Assembly: GCF_035222485.1 (NCBI RefSeq)
Contig: NC_085920.1
Span: forward strand, 8,046,001 to 8,110,000
Reading direction: 5' to 3'
DNA: 64,000 nucleotides
Origin: Podospora pseudoanserina
Lineage: Eukaryota > Ascomycota > Sordariomycetes > Sordariales > Podosporaceae
In this document: positions 22,901-33,007 of the stretch, one piece after another
How positions within the stretch are numbered: the first letter of the stretch is position 1
Layout: each line of letters begins with the position of its first letter
Made by a program: the position numbers and the translations under genes
Notes under the pieces: generated by a model
The model's input: the letters and a program-made list of their open reading frames with translations, nothing else
Databases searched by the model: none
What the model was told of the DNA's origin: nothing

Positions 22901-24170
22901 ACGGTCGTCGGGGCGTCCTTCTAAAACAAGTCATATGACGGCCTATTATTACGCATCAGCAGCAAGAGATCCAAATACTGACGGGCTCTTCATCCCCTGA
23001 AACGAGCTATCAAAACACGTCCTAGCGACAGAGGTAAAGCGGCCACGTGTGTCGAGTCAGTTAATCACTTGGGATTGCGGTGCTAGATGAGACGACGATG
23101 ATGCTCCCTATTTTCTCTTTGTTACACGCTCACATCGACGGAGTAGCCAAATAAGCCAACAATCTCAGCGGCAACCCTTCTGCAGCCATCCGACAGTCTC
23201 CCTCCTGCCCAGGGCTTCTCGAACAAGGCCTGTCCCTGCGAGAAGTTCATGGACCGCACTTGCCTCCCCAAACCTCTTTGTTCTGCCTTTGGCGGAACAT
23301 GTAGACAACTTCCGGGTGCCTTTTGGTGTTGATATCCACTTGAGGCACAAACACCTCTGGGATGTGTTGTGTTAGCTTCACTCGACTCCAGTCTTTCTCG
23401 CAGATTGTCTGGAACCGCAAAAGTTTACGAGGGCCAATACCGAAAACCTTGTTCTTGGAAAGTGTGGCTATCTTACGGCTCTCTCAACAGTGTGTTCCCA
23501 CAATCCTGCCGCATATCTGGACCTATGATCTCGTGCCGAACATAGCCCGACAGGAGACACAGTCACCAAAACCATAGTGGCACCCCAATCCAGCCGGTCT
23601 GCCTCGCCGCCTGGCTCTGGATGTTCCAGTTATTCTCAGCGTGCTGCCATCGTTTGAACCATCATTCATCGGGCTATCGACCGCCTTTTCCCCGTCATTT
23701 CTCATATTTGGGCTCTCGCTCAGGTGAGCAAAGAGCGGTGGGAAGACCAAACAAACCCCTACTCGCCAGGAAGTCGAATCCCTGGATGCCCCGGACAAAG
23801 GAATCACATCGAGAACGCTGCGCGGACGAAATCTGTCTCTCGCGGCTGCATGACACTGCGTGCCGGTGGTTAAGAAAAGAAAGGCAACACCCGAGCTCCC
23901 TGTTGCTGTGTGCGAGCCTCAAGGAGTATTTACAGGCTTCCCAGCTTGCGAGGGTGCTCTGCGTGGGCTTTGTTGTTTGTAGCCTGAAAGGGAATGGGTT
24001 TCCAACATCAAGTCTCTCTCAGCCACAGACGCAAGCACTGTCTGACTTGGTGATTGTGTCCCCTCCAGTCGCTAGGCCTGCCACCCTTATTACCCCTCCC
24101 ATCTCTCTCCCCAAGAGTTGCAGTGGTAGCGAGCGAGGCACGCGAGACATCTCCACAACATATCACCGCC
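19933..24170. other. 4.2-kb gene-poor region upstream of TOP2 and the APSES regulator
   Basis: Both flanking genes point away from this region, so it holds two promoters. Open frames of 60-190 codons occur on both strands, but none shows a domain, a signal peptide or consistent exon structure. A candidate upstream ORF of 19 codons (23994-24053) precedes the APSES start. No tRNA or 5S rRNA gene was recognised. A non-coding RNA or long leader is possible. Confidence 0.5.
23994..24053 (+). promoter_or_regulatory. Possible upstream ORF in the APSES-gene leader
   Basis: An ATG-initiated frame of 19 codons ends 117 bp before the predicted start ATG at 24171. Whether it lies in the mature leader is unknown because the transcription start cannot be placed. 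Confidence 0.25.
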
Positions 24171-26266
24171 ATGGTATCAGTAGCCTCTCTTCTTAACCCG
24201 GAGCCTCCTCGGGCTCCGTTGCCACGTTCTCGACCCAGTCAATTCGCTTCACCTTCAGCTCGTCCAGCTGTCGCCTTTACATCAGGACCATCACCCGACA
24301 GGCCGGGGACCAGGACAGCAAACATGCAAGACGATCCCAGACCAGCTCGACATGCAGTCAGAGGCATGGTCAACTATCCACCGTTCGAGGACCTGGATGC
24401 AGCCTCGCTCCACGAGGTCCACAGGTTCCATGTGTCAGATCTGCGGGAGATTCAGAGCAACTGCCGCCGGATTCCTTACCACAGCCAAAAGAAAGACTTC
24501 TATCAGAAGACCGGGCGAGAAAGCTTCGAAGGTAAACCAACAAGAAGTCCGGACTGCATCGCGGGATACCTGTACTGACTTTGACAGTTTTCGAGTACTC
24601 TTTTAGACTTCCCAGGGACAGTCGCCTTCGATCAGACAACACTTACACCGTCATGTGGGATTACAATGTTGGCCTCGTGCGCATGACTCCATTCTTCAAG
24701 TGTCTTGAATACGGGAAGGTTTGTTTGTCCCGGTGCTCGGTCCTGGATGAGGAGGGAAATTTGCTGATTACATTAGACTACTCCTGCGAAAATGCTCAAC
24801 CAGAACCCGGGGCTCAAGGACATTACGCACAGCATCACTGGGGGATCTATTATCGCCCAAGGTATGCTATGCACGAGAGATTACCTACGATAGATATGCT
24901 AATGCATGTCGCAGGCTACTGGATGCCATACTCCTGTGCCAAGGCTGTCTGTGCAACATTCTGTTACCAGATTGCAGGTGCCTTGATTCCCCTATTCGGC
25001 CCAAGTTTCCCCTCGGAGTGCATTCGGGAAGGTATGCCTGGCTACAAACACATGGTCATCGATCCCGACATCATTGCCAAAGCTAGGCTGGAGGCAAGGC
25101 GACTGCTACATCTTCCAACACCACGCAGTGGCCCTCTACTCAGTCCACGCATGTCTCGCAGCGTCAGTCCTCGACCATGTCCACGACCGCCCCGGCTGGC
25201 CGCTGAGCCCTACAGCAACCGGATAGACTACGATCGACCGATGCCTTTGAGTCCGCATAGTAACGCAGACCACGAATTCTATGCTGGATCGCCTGATATC
25301 TACAGTCGTAATACACCCACCGAGTTCATGTCCGGCGGATATGGGACTGGTATCCGTCCACCACCAATGAACACTCCAACAAGATGGATTCCAGTAAACC
25401 TTCCACGGCCGTATCCATCGTATCGCTCTGATCCATCTACTGAACGGGAGCAGCGTCGCCCGCAGCATCAACACCATCAATATCCGCAACCGTGGACAAG
25501 GAACAACATTGAAGACAAGTCCTACGGATCTCGAGCCAATCCATGGCTCTCGGCAGTTCCACGTATTCCATCACCATACCCTCAACGCGCCGTACGGTCC
25601 CCCACCATTCAAAATACTACTGCACGACCATACGAGCGTCCCGCGCATACGCTACCACCCATTCGAAGTCTCTATCAAAGCCTTGGTGCGAATAAACGGA
25701 CATTTGATCAGATCGAGCGGCCTACAAGCAGTCACTCCACGCCCGCAACTGACCAAAGGCCGGATATTAGTCCTTACCCCAAACTCCGTGGTCTTCCTCC
25801 CGCCTCGCGATCCCTAAGCCCGAGTATGCAACCAGTTAGGCCGGCTTCGGAGGAGGATGCTGCGCTAACACTGATGCGACTTTGCGAAAAAACGAGCAAG
25901 CAGGAGGAGAAACAGGAGCGAAAGCAGAGACAAGATGATGCCATTCCGGAGAGTTCAGGTGTGGGACCAAAAGGCGAGAGCAATACTATTTCCAGCAGCC
26001 TGGTAACGACTATCGGCAGTCCTACGTGCAGCAGCGGCGGCCAGACAAGGGTATGGAGCGAGGATGCTGATTTGAAGATGGAGCACGCCAGCACACCGTC
26101 ATCTCCACATGCTGGTGACGCCAATGTGACTTCCACACCCAATTCACTGGCCACCAGGTCCGTGTCCTCCTCCTCTGACGCCGACGACGAAGACAATGAT
26201 GATTGCAACGACGATGTAAGTCCCAGGCGCAGGGGAGCGTCAAAGAGGAGGAGGGTTCTGAGCTGA
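24171..26266 (+). CDS. APSES/KilA-N domain transcription regulator (Xbp1-like)
   Basis: There are four exons: 24171-24531, 24588-24718, 24777-24861 and 24915-26266. Introns of 56, 58 and 53 nt all have GT-AG ends and keep the frame, giving 642 aa. The spliced DNA-binding region (about residues 130-225) reads YTVMWDYNVGLVRMTPFFKC, then TTPAKMLNQNPGLKDITHSI, then QGYWMPYSCAKAVCATFCYQ. This is the KilA-N/APSES fold as found in the Xbp1 group of fungal proteins. The second half is disordered, rich in Pro, Arg and Ser, with an E/K/Q-rich stretch (KQEEKQERKQRQ) and a C-terminal basic cluster (RRRGASKRRR) that may be a nuclear signal. Yeast Xbp1 is a stress- and quiescence-linked repressor; a similar role here is inference. 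An unspliced frame breaks the domain three times, so automatic calls may be truncated. Confidence 0.9.
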
Positions 26267-28546
26267 TGTGATGAAATTTGGCTGCTGCTCTCGATGTTCA
26301 TTTTACGCTACACTGCCAGTATTCCTGGGGTTTTGCTCAAGTCATTATCCACTTCTTTCTCATCTTCCACATGTCACTACTTCATTTTTACCTAAATAGC
26401 CAACACCACCTGCCACGTGGGTGGGATTTGGGGAGCCAGGTCTCGGGCTGGTTTTGTCGGGTATGGATTTCATGGTATGAGCAAAGGGTTGAGGGAAATT
26501 TCTGGTGTTTCGAGGCAATGGGACAAGAAAAGAAAAAGGAGGCGCTTCGGTTTGGGGGTTGTTATCCACAAGACGGTTGGCGAGCATTGATATTGGAATG
26601 TTACTGCTTGTTCTTTGCATATTTTACCTGAGTTCATGGCTATGCTTATCGGTCTTTTCTTGTTTTCTTTCCTTCGTTTTCATAATTCTTGAATATTTGG
26701 CATTGCCGCTGGGGAAGTTTTTTGGGTGAGGAACAGAAAACGAAAAGCTAGACACCGCCGGGCAAACACGAAGAGGACTTTGGCCCGGTGTGTATGTGTG
26801 TGTGTATGTGTGTGTGTATGTGTGTGTGTGTGGGTGGGTGGGTGCTTCTTTTGACAATACCAATTAGATGGGGTTATCTAGCGAGTAGCGAAAGCAAACA
26901 TACAAACAATCGATCGGTTCTCTTTCTCTGGCAGGTGACAAACATCAGGTAGAACGAATATTGATTTTTGGACATTCAATTCAACCACCCTTCTAGGTCT
27001 GCAAATAGTCACCGTCATAACAAGCTATCAGGCTGTGCTGGAGGCTCAAGACGCAGGAACAAGGAAAATCTTGAACGACATTCCATGACGTGCATGACCT
27101 GACATGAGGCGCGTAGGTGTTCAACTGCGGTGGAACACCTGTTTGGAAACCCATCACATAGGTACTTTACCTTGACTCTTCTCATCGGGCAGGGCCGGGG
27201 GAGGGTAAAACCCAGAAGAACGATATCCAATGAAGTTCGGCACACAGAACGAACGATGGAACTTTGTGTTTCTGATGCGATGCTGATGAGTCACTGCAAA
27301 GGGGTTGGAGTTACATTTTGAACTTGGTTACAGTTGTTAAGAATGGAAGTGAATGGTTGGGGGGACGTGGGGTGAGATGGGGAGATGAGTTGATTAATCG
27401 GTTGTACAGATGTGAGATGCAGGTGCTGGGGTCTCACGACAGGATCTTGTAGGGTTATGCAGAGCTTAGTGTCTTGTACAACTAGAAATAGGAAGTGATA
27501 GAGAAGAATGGAGGGGAGTGTTTACTTACCTCTGAAAATGTTGAGGGTACGAGCAGTTTGTCTTTTCAAGCTCCAAGCTCCTGCCTCGAGCTTTAAGGAA
27601 ACTGCACAAGTTCTTCGTCCAGAATTTCTTGTCCGCTGTTCGACAGAGCCCACGCCCTCTCAAATTTCGGGTTGAAAACTGCCTGGCAGGGCAGCCAGTG
27701 ATTTGAAGAAATTATTTTTGACTCTTTTAGCCCTATAACAGTTTTTGAGATACGTTTCTAGAAGTTTTGGGGTTTACTGGCAAGTTTTGTGCGGTGGTGT
27801 TGGAAGCCGTGGCATGTCAACACGAACTGGAAAAGGGGCGTTGCCAAGGTAACTTGCTCAAAGTCCAGCATCGCTCCACTTTCATGATATTGCCATCAAA
27901 CCGCCGAACACAGACACTTTATGCATTGGAAAAATGAGAATTCATGTGGTAGAAGAAGCCTTCAGTTTTTTCCATCCCTATAATTGTCATCAGTGTATCT
28001 GATGGAAGCTTCATCGTGTGTTAGTGGCGCCGCCCCATGCGTCATCTTGAACTACCTTATTTTTAACAACTGGGGTATGGGATGGGAACACTATCGTCGA
28101 GAGCTGTGATTGCTTTAACAGGATTGCTATTAATTGGAATGTCACTGCGACATGGCGAGTATCACGGCACTGTTCGGCAGAAATACTCACCCCAGGCCTC
28201 AACTGGTGCGTTGACCGGATTTTGCGTCTCCATACTCCCAGCGCCTCTTCTGTGTGAGGCACCAATTGTCCGTTTCGAAACCTTAAGCAACCCCCCACCG
28301 TTTGGTATAATATCTCTGGTTGGGACAAAAACCTTTAATCCTGAGCTTCCGTTGTCGCATCCTGCCTTGTGGAACGGACCTCTTGCATCGAATCCACGAC
28401 ATCAAAGCCCTCTCCTCCCACACCTTCAATAAGTCACACGGAATTGGCGTGTGTACTCAAATAGACAACAATTACCACCGAGAATTCTTTGACCGTTAGC
28501 TGCGTCCGCAGCTCCACCAACACCAACGGCAGCTGCAGCACCCAAC
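26267..28546. other. Intergenic region with GT microsatellite
   Basis: The 2.3-kb region is downstream of the APSES gene and upstream of the small Cys/His gene. It has a GT-rich microsatellite at 26788-26844 and otherwise only short frames without signature. Confidence 0.55.
26788..26844 (+). repeat. GT dinucleotide microsatellite with GTAT and GGGT interruptions
   Basis: An imperfect TG/TATG tract of about 57 bases, about 520 bp downstream of the APSES-gene stop codon. Confidence 0.9.
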
Positions 28547-28984
28547 ATGTGCGAAATCCAAGAACGCCACGACAAGCGATGTGGCCACCTCGTCGAGATG
28601 TCCTATGAGTCCTGTAAGTCTCTTCGCAAAAAACATTGCCTCCATATCGCTCATCACTAATCTCCGTCTTCTACCCTCACAGGCGAAGATGCATGCGGCA
28701 ACTGGGAGGTCTTCAACTGGCACACACACCTCGTTCGCTGCGGGATGCCCCGGTGCGTGGAACTCCGCAGGCAAATGAGGAGGTTCCAGAGAACACAGCG
28801 ACGGATGGCGATCAATCAGTTTTCTTCCTCGCCCAGGGCTCAAGAGTTTCGATCTGATGACACGAAGATGGAGGATAAGGAGGAGCCCCAAGTCGAGCAT
28901 AAGGGAAAAAGTATGCCAACGCCAAAATCTGCGACTGCGACCGAGAACCAGGAGAAGAGGAGGGACTTTTGGGGTGTTATATAA
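28547..28984 (+). CDS. Small Cys/His-rich hypothetical protein
   Basis: Exon 1 (28547-28613) and exon 2 (28683-28984) flank a 69-nt intron (28614-28682; GTAAGT donor, ACTAAT branch, CACAG acceptor), giving 122 aa. The first 46 residues are rich in Cys and His: C2, H8, C12, H14, C23, C26, H35, H37, C41 and C45, approximately. This spacing suggests metal binding, and similar short Cys/His modules at the start of small proteins are common in filamentous ascomycetes. The rest is charged and disordered, with KMEDKEEPQVEHKGK and an end RRDFWGVI. I do not recognise a named family and assign no function. Support for coding comes from the clean intron and in-frame junction rather than from length. Confidence 0.7.
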
Positions 28985-29336
28985 GAACCGTTTCTCTTGG
29001 TTTTCTTGACGTTTTTTGTGTTTTGTTGTTCTCTTCTGTGTGGAAACAGATGCTTATTAGTTCTTAGTTCACGCAGATGTACGAGCATGGAACTTCGAGA
29101 AGATGAACATCGACTAGTACAACATCAGTTTGTAGCATGAAATGGCTTGGAAACGAGGGGTTTTGTCATGAACACTGACGTGTAGTTGATTGAACTGGTG
29201 TAGGTGAATAGTTACAGATGGGCGTGCCCGAGAGTCTTCAGTTAGTGGCATAATGATATTGGAGCATTGCCTTTCTTTTTGGGTACATAACCCTCAACTA
29301 CAGCCTCCTTTTGATGTCACGATCAGTGAGTATCAC
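28985..29336. other. Convergent 3' flank
   Basis: A 352-bp region between two converging genes, holding their 3' untranslated sequence. Nothing else is seen. Confidence 0.6.
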
Positions 29337-30701
29337 CTACTTCCTCCCAAGCTTTTTCTCCTTCCAGTCCTTCACCCAGCCCTCTGCCTTCCCCTTGGGC
29401 ACCACGAAAATCTTGAGTAGATCATCCACAATCTCCACGTTGCCACTGCTCAACACTTTGAGCAGTGATACTTTCTTGCCCACCTTTGCCAACCCTCCAC
29501 TGACTGTCTCAACGTAGCACTCGACATTGTTCGCCGTGTATTTGTTTTCTCTGTCCCATGGCAGAGGGAACACATACCCAAAATGCTGCTCCAAGCTCTC
29601 TGTCTCGTTAAACGCCTTGATGAAATCGCTCTCATAGTCGGCAGGATACAGCAGCATCGTCGGCACCGAAAGGGAACTCTGGGGATCCAGCGGGTCGGGA
29701 ACAAGCTGGACATGCGCGTCCTCCATGTCAGGCGGCTTCCCGGTCGACCTCATCTTGATGTTTCTAGCCTCCAGTGCTGCTTTCAACAGCACCTCCTTTC
29801 TCCTGGCATCAGCCGCCCTTTTCTCCTCGGCCTTCTTGTGCGCCGTCACTGTCTCGTTCTTGGCGATGATCTCCTTGGCCAGCTGCTGCAGCGCCGCGTT
29901 CGAAGAGTCAATCTCTAACCCCCTCGCGCAAGCGTCATCCGACTCGACGATCTTGTTCACCGCCAACAGCGCCTTTGCAGACCGGTAAAAGGCCTTGACG
30001 TTCTTCGGATTCAGCCTCAGCGCAGCCGCGCAGTCCAACGTGCAAGACCGGTAGTTCTTCAGCTCCAAATGACAAGCCGCCCGGTTGACGTACAACTGCT
30101 CCAACAGCGTCCTCTCCTTTTGCGTTTCTTCGGGGTCATCCTCCACCTCTTCATACTCCTCTTTTGTCGCTGTCTTCTCATCCTCCTTGACAACCCCCGA
30201 CCCATCATTCTCCGCCAACCTCTTCTTCTCCCTCTCCTCAAAAGCCTTCTGCTCCTCCTCGCTCCTCATCGCCACCTCCTGCTGCTTCTGGACCTTTTTC
30301 TTGATCCCCTTACTCCGTCTAAACTCCTCCGCCTGCAAGATCTGGACTCCCTTCCCGTAAAACTCCTTCGCATCAGCCCACTTCTTAGCCTTGAAGCACT
30401 CATTGCCCTGCTCCTTGAAGTTGAGGCCGTTTTCCAAAGGCGTGCCGTCATAGGCAAGAGACTGCAAAGCGGCAAGCTCCTCGTTCTCTTCAGCGTCGTC
30501 CAGCTCGGTCATGAACAGCGGGTGTTTGTTCAAGTCGGCGATCGTCTCCTCGAGCGTCATCCCTGTGTTGACCTTGTAACCGGCTGGCAGGCCGGGGAAC
30601 ATGGTGGAGAGGTCGGCTCCTGCCGGGGGAGGGGCAGGGCCGATTGGGACATTGTTGTCATCCAGCTTGAGGTCTCTGGTGTCGTTGGCGAGATTATCCA
30701 T
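29337..30701 (-). CDS. cns1: Hsp70/Hsp90 co-chaperone CNS1 (TTC4-like TPR protein)
   Basis: Single-exon gene, 454 aa. The N-terminus (HPLFMTELDD) precedes a TPR clamp: NFKEQGNECFKAKKWADAKE in the first repeat, then YVNRAACHLELKNYRSCTLD and NVKAFYRSAKALLAVNKIVE. The second and third repeats follow an inserted, highly charged Glu/Lys segment (about residues 130-190). The C-terminal part, from about 310 on, is the wheel domain of the CNS1/TTC4 family (PTMLLYPADYESDFIKAF). Cns1 binds the C-terminal ends of Hsp90 and Hsp70 and is essential in yeast, where it also supports translation elongation. The charged insert between TPRs is longer than I would expect but stays in frame. Long antisense frames here reflect codon bias. 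Confidence 0.93.
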   Translation of the reverse strand: MDNLANDTRDLKLDDNNVPIGPAPPPAGADLSTMFPGLPAGYKVNTGMTLEETIADLNKHPLFMTELDDAEENEELAALQSLAYDGTPLENGLNFKEQGNECFKAKKWADAKEFYGKGVQILQAEEFRRSKGIKKKVQKQQEVAMRSEEEQKAFEEREKKRLAENDGSGVVKEDEKTATKEEYEEVEDDPEETQKERTLLEQLYVNRAACHLELKNYRSCTLDCAAALRLNPKNVKAFYRSAKALLAVNKIVESDDACARGLEIDSSNAALQQLAKEIIAKNETVTAHKKAEEKRAADARRKEVLLKAALEARNIKMRSTGKPPDMEDAHVQLVPDPLDPQSSLSVPTMLLYPADYESDFIKAFNETESLEQHFGYVFPLPWDRENKYTANNVECYVETVSGGLAKVGKKVSLLKVLSSGNVEIVDDLLKIFVVPKGKAEGWVKDWKEKKLGRK

Positions 30702-31377
30702 TTTGGGCGGTTTTTCCTTTTTTGGATTTTTTTTTGGAGATGACTAAGTGAGAGACTGAAACTGAGCTATTTGCGACCCAGTGAGAAAACCAGCCAGTCC
30801 CGCTAAAACGGGTTTGTTGGGTTGGCCGTCGACAGATAACCGTAGACAAAAGTCGTGAGCTATACAGAGAAATGTCCAAATAAGCGAGCCGTTTGTAGAG
30901 AAATTTTTGAGGGACGTATTTCTTCTCTTGCCCAACGCGAGATCGGTTTGTTTCTGCCCGCTCTGGTGGAGTGGCAATGGTGAGGTTGGAAAAATTATTA
31001 ACCTTGGGGTTAGGGTTCGTCTCGAGCGGGGAAACCATCGTCAACCCTGACACAACCCTGACCAAGGCACAAGCAAGCAGTGTGTCAAGTTCGAGAACAG
31101 AAAAACAGAAATCTATATTCGTGACCCATATCTACAGTTCCATCTATGGTATAATCCCAATGCTCACCAAATTATGCCAGTCGTCGGATATCATAACCGT
31201 CGTGAGCGCAGCGCTGTGACGAACAGAAAACAAGAAAGAACCCAAACGCCTCGCCTCGCTTCTATAAATCCCAACCCTTTTCTATCCCACCGCCGATCCA
31301 TAACACTATCCCCTTGAAAAATATCCCCCATTATAACCACCCTCAATTACTTTCGCATTAAAAGCTTTGCCCACCAC
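30702..31377. other. CNS1 promoter region and MFS 3' flank
   Basis: This 676-bp region contains a TTAGGGTT motif at 31010-31017. No gene is supported. Confidence 0.55.
31010..31017 (+). promoter_or_regulatory. Telobox-like motif TTAGGGTT
   Basis: A single TTAGGGTT about 310 bp upstream of the CNS1 ATG, similar to the cluster at 5273-5287 upstream of the histidine gene. Confidence 0.3.
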
Positions 31378-33007
31378 CTAGGGTTCAAACCGTTCCTCCT
31401 CCTCAGTATTCCGGGCTGGATATCTCTTTACAGAGAAGCACTGCACCGCTCCAAAAACAGCCACAAGGGCACTCCCCCACCAGGCAAGCGCTGTGCAATC
31501 TACCCTCTTCCCCATGGCATAAAGATAGCCGGCAACGGGTGGTGCAATCATGCGGCAGGCGGCACCAGCACTTGCCGCAAGACCGTTGACCTTGCCCAGC
31601 ACTGACGGGCTGGGTGTGGCCTCCTTGATTAAGATAAGAAGTAAGGGGTACAGAATAATCGACAAGAAGTTCCGGACTCCGAGACAGAAGTAAATGGCTG
31701 GGTAGAGGAGCTGATCGGGGACGTAAAGAAGGCCGGGAACAATCATGTATGCGATCGGGTGGAGAACCGTCACAATGATGAAGAGCCTATGCACACCTAT
31801 CCGCTCGGCCAGTGGTGGAAAGATGACGGCTTGAACGACCAACGCGATGATGCCTTGAACGGCAAGAATCATGCCGACAGCCTGGAGAGAGAGGCCCAGG
31901 CCGCCGGGGGAGTAGAGCGGGTTGACCGTGCCAAACAAGGCGTGAATAGGAACTCGGTCGTCCTCGAAGAAGATGGGCATAAGATGATCGTAGGTCATGG
32001 AATGGTAGGTGAAGATAGAGAGGGAGACGACGACAGCCATAATTCTCTTGGAGAATATATTGGTGTGTTGCTTCTCGATGTCTTTTGGCTCCTTGATATC
32101 TCGATCCCGCATGGTGCCATAGTTTTCGTCTCGCATGTCAACGGCCGGGCGCTTGATGGCGTCTGACGTCTCGATCAGGGGGGTATTCTCGGAGAGGAAC
32201 GTGTGGTCGGGGAGGGAGATGCGCGGCTGCATGTCGGGATGTGTCTCCTCCAGCAAGAAGTAGCCCATCATGATGCTGACAAGAAGAAGCGCAGCACAAA
32301 TAAGATTCGGTAGGAGGTAAGGGAAGCGCTGGAAGAGAGAGCCCGTGGGAAATAGGTAGGGGTACGACTCGTGGGGGTCTGCAAACAAACCCCCTATCAT
32401 GGGTCCAATGATCGTACCGACACTCCAAACAAACGGCACTGTTACTAGTTAGCCCAGCAAATTTCGAAACAGGAAAGCTTGCGAAATAACGTACTGATAG
32501 AGTATGCCTTCGGCTCGTGCTCAGGCTTTGTCACCAGCTCGCCAACCATGGTCTGGATGACGGCAATATTGCCGTTCAAAAGCCCACCGATGACTCGCCC
32601 AGCCAAGGCGATCCAAATGTTGTAAGCAAAGCCCACCATGATCATGCTAAACATGGTTCCCACGCATCCCAGTAACAACACGGGCTTTCGCCCAATGCGG
32701 TCCGAGAGCCCTCCCCAATACATACCCATCAAGGCCTCCGCAAGAGCGAAGGACGAGATGAGGAGGCCAGCATAGAATGAAGCATCTTCTTCATTTCCAA
32801 TCTGATACCGTTTGATCAAGGCCCAAGCATAAGGGAAAATCGAGGTGAGTGCAATTGGCTCGGCAAGGCGGACAATTGCTACAGAAAAAGGTTAGATATT
32901 CGAAAGCCCCATCTCAAAACGTGGCGGAAAATGAACCCACCGAGAATGAACAGCTGAAAAGCAGGGAACTTCTCCGGGTCGCGGCGACTCGGTGTCTTCA
33001 GTGTCAT
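31378..33007 (-). CDS. Major facilitator superfamily transporter (DHA1 / ZIFL-YCR023C type)
   Basis: There are three exons: 33007-32941, 32878-32495 and 32438-31378. Introns of 62 nt (GTGGGT donor) and 56 nt (GTACGT donor, GCTAAC branch) separate them, giving 503 aa. The N-terminus reads FPAFQLFILAIVRLAEPIAL, and the loop between helices 2 and 3 carries the MFS motif GGLSDRIGRKPVLLLG. Further motifs are AGRVIGGLLNGNIAV and VGTIIGPMIGGLFADP. A long central cytosolic loop separates two six-helix halves. The set matches the family of plant ZIFL and yeast YCR023C proteins, proton-coupled exporters of varied substrates. The substrate cannot be read from the sequence. The ATG at 33007 starts directly before the conserved first helix. 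It appears as two separate frames if unspliced. Confidence 0.92.

Noticed and set aside
23755-23800. AGTCGAATCCCTGG resembling a tRNA T-loop
   Set aside because: Lacks the upstream D-arm and acceptor pairing; probably chance.
30069-30743. Leu-rich 224-codon + strand frame that looks like a membrane protein
   Set aside because: It is antisense to the Glu/Lys-rich CNS1 coding sequence, which always reads as Leu/Phe-rich on the other strand.
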